The notes: generated by a model not told the origin, from the letters alone. 64,000 bases of DNA from Phorcus lineatus (GCA_921293015.1 OV121097.1:29361429-29425428); one strand, 5' to 3'. Counted from the stretch's first letter, positions 1 to 12,757 are shown. Numbers and translations: made by a program.

Positions 1-2322
1 AGGCTTTTTGATAGATATTTTAAAAAATGAGAACTTAGTTTCCAAGATTTACAAAAGAAGATTATGGTTTAAACATTTTGTTCATTTTTATAAAAAGAAA
101 TTTGATTTGGAGGCAAGCTGGAAGCTTATATTAATGCCGCTCCAATAAAAATTATATTTTGAAACCATCCAACATACAACACAAAGTCAAGTAAATACGA
201 TGTAAAGTTGCAGCACAATACGTTAATATATTCAATATTGCAAAGGCAATTTATTCATGCTAATTTAGAAATGGAATATTTCAACTCATTTCTTATCAAT
301 ACTACAAGAAGATTATAAACGGAGTTTGTTGACTGAGTTTATTAAAAAACTTTGTTTACCTTCACAAGATTTTTTGACACAAACCAGGGTATAGAGTTGA
401 GAAAAATTATTCTACTTTTTTTCTACTTAGCCCGAGGTAACACATGATCAGTATTAATAGGTTATTTTTTCCCCATGAACAAGCGTCTATCTAGGCGTGT
501 TAGAAGCGTTGAAATGAGAGAATTGTTATGTTGTTACTACTAATACGTTAATCAACTGATCCGTACATAAGTCAAATAAGATGAGTAGGCGAGAGGGAAG
601 AACTACATTTGAGCGTGATATTTTTATTTTACAGCTGAAAGTTTACCTAACTAATCTTTAAATATGCTACTTACCATGTCCCCCCGAAAAAAAGGCATTA
701 AGTTTGTAAATACACATCAATGAAGATTCATTGATATATACTTACACTTATCGAGTTATTTTGTGCTGACATACATGTACTAATGTAAAATCTTCAGAGG
801 ACTAAATGATTCATATTGTTATTGCTTATACAAATTTTGATATTGAAACTGTCATTGCTTATTGTAAAATATTCGATATTTCATTGTATGAAAATATGCA
901 ATATGTGTAATCATATAATGGTTAGTAAGTATATTACTATGATTTAAACGGTATTTTATTTCAATAAAACATATGTTAAACAATATTCAGAATATATATA
1001 GAAAAAGGAAAAAGGATTAGCAAACAGGCAGCAAATGCCTATATAATATCTTTTCCTGAAACAAACATAAAACAATTTAGATATCAAGTACATTAGTGGA
1101 AATATACATTTGCAATTATTCTTACTAAACTCAAATTTATATAAGCTTTGTCTACCTTACACTTTTGTAAAATTTTAGGAAAGAGCTTTAAAAATCGATT
1201 GGTATCATTTATGAAATGATTAATATATATTATTAGGAAATCAGTAACACTCTGTGACAAAGATTTGTCGCCGTTAACAAAGATTTTAGTATATTGATAT
1301 GAGTTACGTGGGAATATTCAAACCCTAAGGTTGGCATTAGATGAAAATATCTAAAATGTTGGGGAACCAGACTTCGATAATAGGAACTTTTAATTTCTTT
1401 TACATTTGATACAATCAACCTTACTTACTTAAGTTAAGAGTTTAAAGAGCGCTTTCCAGCGAATGCTGATGTCACGCTCGGGCCGCAGCCTTTATGAACC
1501 AAGTCGCCAAGTAGATAAATAAGATAATAATTTGTTAAAACAACATGGATTATTGGTGTCTCCAAATGTTGTTTTAGCCTAACACTACCTACGGTGGGCA
1601 AATTGGTGCCCATTCATCTGTTCTCTGTCACGCCAAGCTGACACATTAACGTATTCAGTCTATTCAGTGCTGCATTGTAACGATGGAGAGTACCTTAATT
1701 TCTGTATATAGAAGGTTTTTGCATGGACTATTCATTTCTCTGTATCAGGTACGTTTTTTAAATATATAATTTAAAAATGCAATTTATCACTAGTATTGTA
1801 AAACTTGGATCTGAATAACTATATATTTTTGATTGGTAATATTTTATACCACCTTTTTGTAAAGAAACTAAGATACGAAGATGTCTCTGTGATGTCAGCT
1901 GTTCGATCTACGCATGTATTGGTCGTTTGATAAAAATGCTGAAAACTATTATCTAAATATAAATCTATAAATTGATCTGATTTTGTTATGTCGCCTAACA
2001 AATGTGATTCAATCAGTAAAAATATATGACTTTAAATAAATGTTTGAGTAGTGTTGAATCGTTCGTACTCGATAACATATGAAACCGAGTGAATATGTGA
2101 AGTAAATGAACATCAGATCAACTTTTCTTCGTAGGTGTGAAAAGAATATAACAAAACTATCTAAAAACATGTCTTACTGACACAAATCATTATAAAATAT
2201 GATTATTATTAACATGTTTTAGTATCCCCCGTCCCATCTCAAGATGGGACGTCCCAACTTGGAATCCCAAGTTGGGACGCGTCCCATCTTAAGATGGGGC
2301 GGATCCGCAGTTGGGATGATAC
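1..2322 (+). repeat. Family A repeat, copy 1 (left arm of large inverted repeat)
   Basis: This block matches 10545-12757 in reverse complement across almost its whole length and 3893-5315 in direct orientation over its first ~1.85 kb. The copy is open at the window edge. No coding sequence is recognisable: the only ORF-length stretches are short and are not shared in frame between copies. It ends at the palindromic terminus at 2222-2322. I do not recognise the family. Confidence 0.8.
2222..2322. repeat. Multi-palindrome terminus of family A (GTATC...GATAC), copy 1
   Basis: Three hairpin-capable units follow one another. The first is CCCATCTCAAGATGGG, the second is built on CCAACTTGG/CCAAGTTGG, and the third is the perfect palindrome CCCATCTTAAGATGGG. 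The block is bounded by GTATC on the left and GATAC on the right. The left flank (acatgtttta) is shared between copies, whereas the right flank differs, so the right side marks the end of the repeat. Confidence 0.75.
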
Positions 2323-2449
2323 ACATACATGGGCTTGAAAGGCCCGGGACATTGATTGCTAAGATATTTAAATTCAAGATCAAAACAGCCCAAGTACCTA
2401 GCTGACTGCAGTTTCTTGTCACATCAAAATGAGTAAAGGGAGGAACAGC

Positions 2450-3250
2450 CATGATGATTTCAACGGAAAATCGACTACAGATACGCGTATCACAGAACCA
2501 ATAATCTCAGAATATAGTTGATCAGACAGCCATGTTGTTTCGCACAGTTCAAGTGATAACAGATCATCCAGTGATACAGGAAAAGAAAGCAATTGCTGAT
2601 GGTCATGACCATTTACAAGGCTTTATTTTTAGAAAAGATGGCAGATGGTCAACAACCCCATTGCCAACAGCTAAGACTCCTACCCGAAACACTTTACAGG
2701 GTCCGTTTCAAACGGTGGTCAATGCAGATTATGTCCTCTCTGAGAAAGCTTGTTCAATGTTTTTATTGTTAATGAGGTGGGTTGAGTTGACATTTGGTTT
2801 AACGCTGCTGTCAAGAGTATTTCACTTATATCACGGCTCCTAGTATTATTGCAAGGAGAAATCCCGCAACACCATTGTGGCCATGCATTGCGATGAAACA
2901 TGCGAGAATTGGCTTCAACTAACGAACCATGGGTGATCACGCACTGAAATTCAGTGTAATACTGTTGTAGAACAGTAAGACCAAGAGATGCAGAAGCTTT
3001 GATGATACCTACACTGAGCAAGAAAACTACATGTACGATTCCTCGAGGATTACACTGAGGTCTTGGCAGATCCTTTGCCATCTACATCAATTTAGAACCT
3101 GCTAAGAGGCGTCGTTGTTGTATTTGTCCCATCAAGAAGAACAGGAAGTTTAAATAGACATGCTGTAAATGCACAAAGGCAAATGCATCAAACCCAGCAG
3201 CAAAGTCATCATCTGTGATAAATGAAAAGCTAGTTGAATGAAGACATCTA
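2450..3250 (+). pseudogene. Decayed piggyBac-like transposase relic
   Basis: Translated pieces in changing frames resemble a piggyBac-type transposase. A Ser/Asp-rich N-terminal stretch lies near 2480-2570. A fragment like E-S-L-F-N-V-F-I-V-N-E-V at about 2740-2776 matches the usual acidic/Phe motif before the catalytic domain. Near 3090-3200 there is a C-terminal cysteine cluster (P-A-K-R-R-R-C-C-I-C-P-I-K-K, then a stop, then C-C-K-C). Several stops and frameshifts interrupt it and the catalytic middle is missing, partly replaced by a SINE fragment. No intact terminal repeats or TTAA ends were assigned. It is a dead element. Confidence 0.5.
2826..2965 (-). repeat. tRNA-SINE tail fragment
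   Basis: The stretch around gcgatgaaacatgcgagaat and acgaaccatgggtgat matches the 3' body of the SINEs at 21895-22158 (plus) and 26660-26852 (minus). The tRNA-like head with its B box is absent, so it is a fragment. It lies inside the piggyBac relic and so inserted later or joined by rearrangement. Confidence 0.6.
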
Positions 3251-3892
3251 GAAGTGTTCATATTTAATGTGTTCTAAAGTTGTTTTGCAGTTTGTGTTGT
3301 CATTTTACCAGATTTGCACTTTATATGACATACTGGTTGATTTTCAGTAATAATCTTGTGAACCAGATGAGTTAGTCATAACAACAGAGAAAACTGTTTT
3401 GATTTTGTATTGGAGAACTTTTGAAATTAGTACAGGAACTTAAAATGAACAAATGGGTTTGTATTTATACAGCAAGGGCATGTTAAACTTCTTCTGCATC
3501 TCTATAGTGTCCTATTTAGAGAAGGCTGCACACCCTTCAACAAAATGTCTCAGTTGATTCAACAGTGCACTTACTCTAGTAGTTTATTTTCTTGCTACAA
3601 CTTGTACATACATATATTTAGTCAAATATAGAGGATAATTTCAATAAATTTTGAAATTCTTCAAATCAGAGTTTGACTAGTACCTCTTGCAAAGCATTAA
3701 AAAATTTTATCAAAACAGTAACAACATAACTAGCTTTTTAGTGTGGAGGATTCTTCTGAGCTATTTCATGACTTATGCTGATGACTGGCTGGAATATGGG
3801 ACCTTTGATTATTTCAAGAAACAAAAAATATTGTATCCGGGCCCATGTATGCAAGAATAGTAATATTCAGAAGCATACAAGGTAAGGGTTAA
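3250..3892. other. Spacer, no gene seen
   Basis: AT-rich sequence after the piggyBac relic. No splice-flanked exon, RNA gene or recognisable repeat was found. Confidence 0.5.
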
Positions 3893-5315
3893 TAGAATTT
3901 TTAAAAATTTAGAACTTAGTTTCCAAGATTTACAAAAGAAGATGATGGTTTAAACATATTTTATTCATTTCAAGAAAAGAAAATAGATTTGCAAGCAAGA
4001 TGAAAGCTTCTATTAATGCCGCGCCAATAAAAATTATATTTTTAAACTATCAAACATACAACACAAAGTTATGTCAAACCAATACGATGTACAGTTGCAA
4101 CAAAATTCGGTTAAGATATTCAATATTGCAAAGCCAATGTCTTCATGCTAATTTAGAAATACAATATTTCAACTCATTTCTTATCAATACTACAAGAAGA
4201 TTATAAACGGAGTTTGTTTAATCGAGTTCATTAATGCTTTATTTACCTTCACAAGATTTTTTGACACAAACCAGGATACAGAGTTGAGAAAAATTATTTT
4301 TCTACTTAACAAAAGGTAACATATGATTATTTATGATTATGAAAAGGTTTTTTTATATGTACAAGCGTCTATTTAGGCTTGTTAGAAGCGTTGAATTGAG
4401 AGTATTGTTGTGTGGTGTTACTGCTAATAAGTTAATCAACTGATCAACTGAGTCAAATAAGATGAGTAGATGAGAGGAGAGAATTACATTTCAGTGTAAT
4501 ATTGTGGTTTTACAGCTGAATGTTTACTTAACTAATCGTTTTGTTATCTTAAATATGCTACTTAACATGTCCCCCCCCCCCCTGAAAAAAGGCATTAGGT
4601 TTCTAAATACACATCAACGAAGTTTTATTGATATACTAACACTTATATGACATAAATGTACTAATGTAATATCTAAATGATATGACTAAATGATTCATAT
4701 TGTTTTTGTTTATACAAATTTGATATAGAAACTGTCATTTCTTATACAAATTTGATATTGAAACTGTCATTGCTTATTGTAAAATATTATCATATTTCAT
4801 TGTATGAGATTTGTCGCCGTTAAGATAGATTTTAGTATATTGATATGAGTTATTAGGGAATATTCAAGCCCTAAGTTGGCACTAGTGGAAAATAACTAAA
4901 ATGTTGGGGAACCAGACTTTGATAATAGGAACTTTTATTTTTTTTACATTTGATACAATCAACCAAGTCGCCAAATAGATAAACAAGATAATAATTTGTT
5001 AAAACAACATGGGCTGATGGTGTCTCCATATGTTGTTTTAGACTAACACTACCTACGGTGGGCAAATTATTGCCCAATCATTCGTCCTCTGTCATGCCAA
5101 GCTGTCACATTTATATATTCAGTCTATTCAGTGCTGGATTGTAATGATGGAGAGTACCTTAATTTCTGCTTATAGAAGGTTTTTGCATGGATTATTCATT
5201 TCTCTGTATCAGGTACGTTTTTAAATATATATTTTTAAAAAAGAAATTTATCATTAGTGTTGTAAAACTTGGATTTGTATTAGAATAACTTCATATCTTT
5301 GATTGTTAAAAGTTT
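3893..5315 (+). repeat. Family A repeat, truncated copy 2
   Basis: Direct copy of roughly window positions 15-1850: the words gaacttagtttccaagattt, gatgagtag and ggttttttgcatgg recur in order. It has small indels, including loss of several hundred bases matching ~900-1200. It lacks the palindromic terminus: homology stops where the hairpin at 5324 begins. Confidence 0.75.
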
Positions 5316-5323
5316 ATTATAAG

Positions 5324-5463
5324 TTACCATGTGTCCACGAGTTTGATATGGAGATATATCATGTGTCCGAGTTAAATATCAAACGAGAACGATATGGAGA
5401 TATATCATGTGTCACTCGGACACATGATATATCTCCATATCAAACTCGTGGACACATGGTAAC
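5324..5463. repeat. Large hairpin, foldback element
   Basis: Arms of about 45 bp (accatgtgtccacgagtttg and its complement caaactcgtggacacatggt at the two ends) flank a loop that contains a partial third copy of the arm (gatatggagatatatcatgtg). Homology to family A ends exactly at this structure. An 88-codon ORF across it is a by-product of the palindrome. Confidence 0.7.
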
Positions 5464-6789
5464 GTATTTATCTCGACGAGGACCCTTATTTTATGCTTTA
5501 AATATGGCTGAAATATTGGATGGGTCAAAATGGCGGCGAATCTTGTCAATGTTATTATTTTATTTATGATTTTACAAATATGATTTTTGTATCACCATTT
5601 AGAGCACGAAAAGTATAGTCTAGTACATTGCAGCGGTACTAGACAGAAATTTCAGAATAATGAACTTGAATAAATATAACGAATATTGCGGGGCTTTTTA
5701 AGTTTTGATTGTTTGGTCACGTGACCTAATATATACGTTCCACCTTAGAAACGTTCGATTTGAAGCGGCGCTAAAATCACCATAAATTCCTGACTGTCAA
5801 GGCGGACCGGCGTGAAAGATGCAATTGATTATGAACATGTCGGGCACATAGAACATGCAGACATCACCAAATAATGCTTAGGTTGGTTTGAATGTTCGAT
5901 GTGAATGAAAAGTCGGCGATGTCTTCGACTACTATGTGTATAGAGATCGGTTTTCTAGTTTACGATTCCAATCTTCAGCTCACTAATGGTCAACCTCGCT
6001 ACGGGCGTCGAACTGGTAGGCCAATGGAAAGTCTTGTAACTTGTCATGGTATTTTCGCACGAACATTTCCTTTGTACAAGAACTTACTTGTTCCATTAAA
6101 GAAATGCGAATGACTTCAAATAGTGGAACACACACTGAGCTAATAATAGGCTTCAATAAACAAGCGTAGCGTAGCCTTTGTTTACCTTACAGAGGGACAA
6201 GGGAGATAACTCTTCGCAGCACGTCGTCGCACGTTACTAGGGTTGCGTGTGACCCAGTTTAACATAGAAAAATATACCTACGGCACGTGACCGCTATTAG
6301 CCAATGAGTAGCCGACATTGCTGTCCAAGTCGAGATAAACCACCTTAATAATAGTGACGAAAATCCAAAAAATATCCACACAAGTCAAAACCTAACTTTA
6401 AAACATATCGAAAGAAATATTATGAAGTTTGTAGTGTCCAAGCTTACAAGTAAAATGTAAACAACTGCATAATACCAGCTATAGTACCAAAAAATTGTTT
6501 ATCTAATTTTGTAAAAGGTGAGGGAAATCTAATAAAAACTAAAAAAGATTTCATTTTACAAAGATTTATATTTTTTTTTCTCATATCTCATATCTCATAT
6601 GGCAGTTCAGTTGTAGAACGATTTGTTTACAACGACATTCTCACACACGTATCCGGTTGGGTAATTCGCGCGAGTATAGAGTATATCAGTAAAAACACCG
6701 CTGAGTAGAGGCCGCGCTGATTAAGATTTACGACTCTGGCGGGGCCTCGCTAATTAAACACTGGAAGTTAAAAATTAAGGTTGCAGACC
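5464..6789. other. Spacer with mollusc-type GGGAGATAA word, no gene seen
   Basis: GC content is slightly higher than in the flanks. It contains ATGGCGGCG-like words at ~5530 without a following donor, a caagggagataactct word at ~6190, and a GC-rich end near 6710-6770. No exon with both splice sites was found. It may belong to the foldback element at 5324. Confidence 0.4.
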
Positions 6790-6827
6790 CCCTTTAAGAT
6801 GGGGCAGATCCGCAGTTGGGATGATAC
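6790..6827. repeat. Multi-palindrome terminus, 38-bp remnant
   Basis: Ctttaagatgggg...cagttgggatgatac matches the right third of the block at 2222-2322 and ends at the same GATAC. It abuts the first B-family unit. Confidence 0.65.
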
Positions 6828-7052
6828 ATAATATACTCTATAAATGTCTCCCGTTAGTAGTTGCTGTAGCCATGTTTACCCACCACCTTATATTTTCCTT
6901 CTCCATTATATAACATGCTAAAGATGTTCATATTACAAATATGTTTTAAAAAAAGTAAAATTCTATTGAATTATCGTCATCGGTATTCCGTTATTTACAA
7001 GTATATAACCTTTTTACTTTCAAATGAAACAAAAGAATTCTTCTGAACTTAC

Positions 7053-7076
7053 CTCGCGTTCCACTTGAGCCAAATT
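7053..7076 (-). CDS. 24-nt microexon (N-L-A-Q-V-E-R-E)
   Basis: On the minus strand the acceptor tttcctgtgaacag precedes AATTTGGCTCAAGTGGAACG-CGAG, followed by the donor GTAAGTTCAG. The length is a multiple of three. Phase 0 gives an open, charged octapeptide. It occupies the same place in a B unit as the 12-nt exons in the tandem array. That it belongs to the gene starting at 24985 is inferred from strand, order and phase. Confidence 0.5.
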
Positions 7077-8574
7077 CTGTTCACAGGAAACATCGAAAAG
7101 AAATGAAATACAAATGATATTCACATTACACATTGTTTATGAATACAATACAAGTATACTCAAAATTGTACCTTGCTTCAGAATACCGATTTTGTACACA
7201 ATAGTTTACATTTTTCATAAGGTACAAAATGATAACAAATAACAAGTTTTGCAAATTTGCAAGCGGTAAAAATAACATATACGATATATTTACGTGATTA
7301 TTTCTTCACAAAAGGCAATCCATCACTGACATACTTACGTCACCTTTAGCTAATATTACCGTGTATGCAAACATGAGAGCATTAAAAAAATCATGCAGAG
7401 ACTGTAATATTGCGTAAACAGTTTCACGTCAATATAACATTTACATGGTCAACATGTAGTACAAGTTTGCCATAAAAATGAAAGAGTGTGTCCACCGTTT
7501 AATGTGAAAATAAGGTTAAGTTTGATTATGCTCAGCGATATCATAGTAGATAAAATTATGAAAAGAAATATTCAAAATGTTCTGATAAGCAAGATTTTAG
7601 ACTTAAACAATCAATCACAGTTTTACAATAGGAAATCTGTTAATCTGAACAATCAATGACAGTTTTAGAACAAGAAATCTGTCAATCGTCCAGAAACAAG
7701 GAACTATCACCTCTATAACAAAAAAGCAAAACACTGAAAATTAATAAGAAAAATTTCGGCTAAATAAGCTTATGAAATTCCATTTATAAACGTTGGTCCT
7801 CTATACTGCAGATAGGTTTAAGAAAATTCTGCCCTCAGTTATGTCTGGAAGACAACATTTGGTTGAATTGTTTTGTACACAGAATACAGACAAAGTAGTA
7901 GTCTAGTATTAGACTAGTTGACTTTGCAAAAAGCTTTTGATTCGTTCTCGTAGTCTTTCATATATATGAAACCCTGATTTTTTTGGATTTTAAAAATTAT
8001 CCTGTAAACTGGATCTCCATACTTTATCATTATATAAAGTCAAGTCTAATTTAAGTGGGAATTTGTCTCCTACGATAACATTTGGTCGTTGCTGTAGCCA
8101 AGTTTACCCCTCATCACCTAAAAAAAATTTCTCTGAAATAAAATACTTTCTATTTTTTTTTTGTAAAATCAAGATATTAACGTTTTACATTTGATTGATA
8201 CTTTAACGGTATGAAGATGTTATGAAATTTCTCTTGGCCGGTTCAAATGGATCTTTTGAGGTTACAAAAGCCAGTTTTATTCGATTTTTGGATTAGGAAA
8301 AACAACTTTTATAAATAACAAGTAATTTGGATAGGATCAAATACAAAATGTAACATCAAATTTAGACCAGATATAAGCCTGGTTGGGAGCCCTGAATTCT
8401 TCAGAATTATTGTCAGAATTCTTACACCATGATATAAAATGCTAAAGATCTTTATATCACATTTGTTTTAAAAACAATAAATGCTATTGAATTATCATGC
8501 CTCGGTATTCAATTTTTCAAAAGAATATAACCTCTTTACCTTCAAATGAAACAAAAGAATTCTTCTGAACTTAC

Positions 8575-8598
8575 CTTGCAAAACATTTCAAGTTGAAT
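8575..8598 (-). CDS. 24-nt microexon (I-Q-L-E-M-F-C-K)
   Basis: Minus-strand acceptor tttcctgcaaacag, exon ATTCAACTTGAAATGTTTTG-CAAG, donor GTAAGTTCAG. Its position within the B unit matches that of 7053-7076. Length and phase are kept although the 24-nt exon sequences differ almost completely. Confidence 0.5.
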
Positions 8599-10544
8599 CT
8601 GTTTGCAGGAAACATGCAAAGGAAATGGAGTACATAAAATACAAATAATTGTCACATACACATTTTTTATGAATACAATACATGTATACTCAACATTTTA
8701 CCTTGCTTCAGAGTACCGATTTTGCAAACAATAGTTAACTGTTTTTCACTAGAAACAAAATAATAACAAATAACAAGCTTTGAAGTTTTCAACGGGGTAA
8801 GAATTACATATACGACATAATTACATGATACACTAATTACTTCAAAAAAGGCAAACCAACACTGACATACTTCCATCACCTTTAATCAATATTACGGTTT
8901 ATGCAAACATGAGAGTATTTAAAAAAGCATGCGGAGACTGTAATATTGCAAAAACAGTTCAAATACAAGTTGGCATATATATATTACCCTTTTAGACTCC
9001 ATTTATAAACTTTTATCCTCCAGATCCATTAGTGCAGATATGTTTAAGATAGATTTGAATTAAGTTATCAGTTACTATCAAACTGGGTTCATGTCAGGAG
9101 GACAACATTCGCTTGATTTGTTTGTTTTGCTCTTATCCACATTATATAGACAAAAATAGAAGTCTAGTAGAAGACTATTAGTTTAAACTTTCATTTAAAC
9201 TCTTATGCATTTATTTTGGGGTGTTCAATACTAGCTTCATTTCAAATTTTGACCGCCTTTGGGTAATATTCATTTATATTTGCCTTCGTTTTGGCTACGA
9301 CGCAATTAAGGGGCTGGTATGTTACAGCCAAATTTGGGTTTTTGAATTATATCTTTTTTTAATACTGTTTCTTAGATGCGAAACTAAACTGACCTAACTT
9401 TTGGACACTAAGCTCTACTAAGGGGTCAAGGGAAACAACTCGTTTAGAGGTCATTAGATTTGATAGAGGTGATCTGAGAGCACATGGTCTGTGACAGCAT
9501 GTAGCTGATGTTTTATGATGTGACGTTTGAAGATATGAGGATGTGGAACAAACATATTAATGTCAATCTTTCATATGACATATGAAGAATAAACTACATA
9601 TAGAAGGTATTGTCATCTTGTTCATAAAGTGTTTGACCTGTGACATGATGAAAAGATTGATGAAAGATGCTTATGAAGATTTGGAAACTACAACAGGTAT
9701 GCAAACATGAGATTATAAAAAAAGCATGCAGAGACTGTAATATATATTGCACAAACAGGTTCACGTCAATATTACATTTACATCGTCAACATGTAGTACA
9801 AGTTTGCCATATAATGAAAGAGTATGTACACCGTTTCATGTGAAAATAAGGTTAAGTTTGATTATGCTCAACGATATTATAGTAGATAAAATCATGAAAA
9901 GAAATATTCAAAATGTTCTGATAAGCAAGATTTTAGACTTAAACAATCAATCACAGTTTTACAATAGGAAATCTGTCAATCATCCAGAAACAAGGAATTA
10001 TAACCTCTATAACAAAAAAGCAAAACACTGAAAATTAATAAGAAAAATTTCGGCCAAATAAGCTTATGAAATTCCATTTATAAACGTTGGTCCTCTATGT
10101 TGAACAGTATGAAGATCGTACGAAATTTCTCTTGGCCGGTTTAAAGTGATCTTTTGAATAAAAAAAGCCTCTTTTATTAGATTTTTGGATTAGTATAAAA
10201 AAAAACTTTGATAAATAACAAGATATTTGGATAGGATCAAATAAAAATTGTAACATCAAATTTAGACCCGGTCTAAGCCTGGCTTGAAATCCTGAGTTCT
10301 TCATAATTATTGTCATATTTTCCCAGAATCTTTGTAATGTTTTTTTTAAAGCAAAATCTTTGATATTGAAGAAACTGTTAAGAAAAGGATGGAACGAATT
10401 CTTGCACCATGATATAAAATGTTAAAGATTAACTTGCTTTAGCGTACCCTTTTTAGTTAACTTTTTTCATAAGAAATAAAATGATAACAAATAACAGTTT
10501 TGAAATTTTCAAGGGACTAAGAATTACATTTACGACATATTTAT

Positions 10545-10645
10545 GTATCATCCCAACTGCGGATCCGCCCCATCTTAAGATGGGACGCGTCTCAACTTGG
10601 GATTCCAAGTTGGGACGTCCCATCTTGAGATGGGAGGGGGGATCC
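10545..10645. repeat. Multi-palindrome terminus of family A, inverted copy
   Basis: Reverse complement of 2222-2322 with few changes. It starts GTATCATCCC and ends GGGGGGATCC, where the outermost GATAC has become GATCC. Confidence 0.75.
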
Positions 10646-12757
10646 TAAAACATGTTAATAATATTCATATTTTATAATGATTTGTGTCATTATAACATGT
10701 TTTTAGATAGTTTTGGTACATTCTTTTCACACCTACGAAGAAAATTTGATTTGATGTTCATTTACTTCACTTATTCACTCGGTTTCATATGTTATCGAGT
10801 ATGAACGATTCAACACTTCTCAAACATTTGATTACTGATTGAATTACATTTGTTAAGCGACATAACAAAATCATATCAATGTATAGATTTATATTTAGAT
10901 AATAGTTTTCAGCATTTTTCAAACGACCAATACATGCGTGCGTAGATCGAACAGCTGACATCACAGAGACATCTTTGTATCTTAGTTTCTTTACACAAAT
11001 GTGGTATAAACTATTAGCAATCAAAGATATGAAGTTATTCTAATACAGATCCAAGTTTTACAATACTAGTGATAAATTGCTTTTTTAAAATATATATTTA
11101 AAAAACGTACCTGATGCAGAGAAATTAATAATCCATGCAAAAACCTTCCATAAACGGAAATTAAGGTACTCTCCATCGTTACGATTTAGCACTGAATAGA
11201 CTGAATACGTTGATGTGTCAGCTTGGCGTGACAGAAAACGGACGATTGGGCACCTATTTGCTCACCGTGGGTAGTGTAAGGCTAAAACAACATATGGAGA
11301 CACCAAAAACCCATGTTGTTTTAACAAATTATTATCTTGTTTATCTACTTGGCGACATAGTTGATTGTATCAAATGTAAAAGAAATTAAAAGTTCCTATT
11401 ATCGAAGTCTGGTTCCCCAACATTTTCGATATTTTCAACTAGCCAACCTTAGGGTTTGAATATTCCCTCGTAACTCATATGAATATACTAAAATCTATCT
11501 TAACGGCGACAAATCTTTGTCACAGAGTGTTAACGAATTTCTGCTTTCATAAATGATACCAATTGATTTTAAAGCTCTTTCCTCAAATTTGTACAAAAAA
11601 TGTAAGGTAGACAAAGCTTAATATAAATTTGAGTTTAGTAAGAATAATTGCAAATGTTCTACTAATGTACTTGATATCTAAATCGTTTTATGTTTGTTTC
11701 AGGAAAAGAAGTTATATAGGCAATTGCTGCCTGTTTGCGAATCCTTTTTCCTTTTTGTATATATATTCTGAATTTTGTGTAACACATGTTTTATGGAAAT
11801 AAAATACCGTTTAAATCATAGTATTATGCTTACTAACCATTATATGATTACACATATTGCATATTTGCATACAATGAAATATCGAATATTTTACAATAAG
11901 CTGACAGTTTCAATATCAAATTTGTATAAGCAATAAAAATACGAATCATTTATTCCTCTGAAGGTATTACATTAGTACATGTATGTCAACACAAAATAAC
12001 TCTATAAGTGTTAGTATATCAATAAAACTTCATTGATGTGTATTTACAAACCTAATGCGTTTTTTCGGGGGACAAGTTAAGTAGCATATTTAAAGAAAAC
12101 AAAACGATTAGTTAAGTAAACTTTCAGCTGTAAAATAACAATATTACACTGAAATGTAATTCTTCCCTCTCACCTACTCATCTTATTTGACTTATGTACG
12201 GATCAGTTGAATAACGTATTAGTAGTATGAACACACAAGAATTCTCTCAATTCAACGCTTCTAACAAGCCTAGATAGACGCTTGTACATATCAAAAACAA
12301 CTTTTAAATACTGATCAAAATCATATGTTTCCTCGGGCTAAGTAGAGAAATAGTAGAATATTTTTTCTCAACTCTGTACCCTGGTTTGTGTAAAAAATCT
12401 TGTGAAGGTAAACAAAGTTTTTTTTAATGAACTCAAAGTCAACAAACTCCGTTTATAATCTTCTTGTAGTATTGATAAGAAATGAGTTGAAATATTGCAT
12501 TTCTAAATTAGCATGAAGAAATTGCCTTTGCAATATTGAATATCTTAACGTATTGTGCTGCAACTGTACATCGTATTTGTTTGACTTTGTGTTGTATGTT
12601 GGATGGTTTCAAAATATAAATTTTTTTGGATTTTTTGCATTAATATAAGCTTCCAGCTTGCCTCCAAATCTAAAAAAAATATTTTAAAACCATAAACTTC
12701 TTTTGTAAATCGTGTCAACTAAGTTCTTAATTTTTTAAAAATCTATTAAAAAGCCTG
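10545..12757 (-). repeat. Family A repeat, inverted copy 3 (right arm)
   Basis: Reads in reverse complement as 1-2322, including the terminus at 10545-10645, the gtaggtgtgaaaagaat-like stretch near 10720 and the aggctttttaatagattttt end at ~12757. With copy 1 it forms a ~2.3-kb inverted repeat around an ~8.2-kb centre. Confidence 0.8.

Larger units (their letters stand above)
6830..10540 (-). repeat. Family B units (microexon-bearing intron repeats), three copies
   Basis: Three imperfect direct copies begin near 6850, 8090 and 9690. They share gttgctgtag, catgcagagactgtaatat, aagtttgccat and tcaatcacagttttacaa. The first two contain an intact microexon with strong splice sites on the minus strand (7053-7076, 8575-8598). 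In the third the microexon region is lost near 10430. The ~400-bp tandem units at 14.9-19.1 kb are internally shortened versions of the same sequence. Confidence 0.75.

Noticed and set aside
2532..2843. 103-codon plus-strand ORF as a gene
   Set aside because: The piggyBac-like similarity is in another frame and the ORF runs into SINE sequence.
8667..8879. A ~37-nt exon ending CTGAAGCAAG|GTAAAA repeated in B units
   Set aside because: The donor-like end is conserved, but the acceptor is missing in several copies and the length is not a multiple of three; kept only as a possibility.
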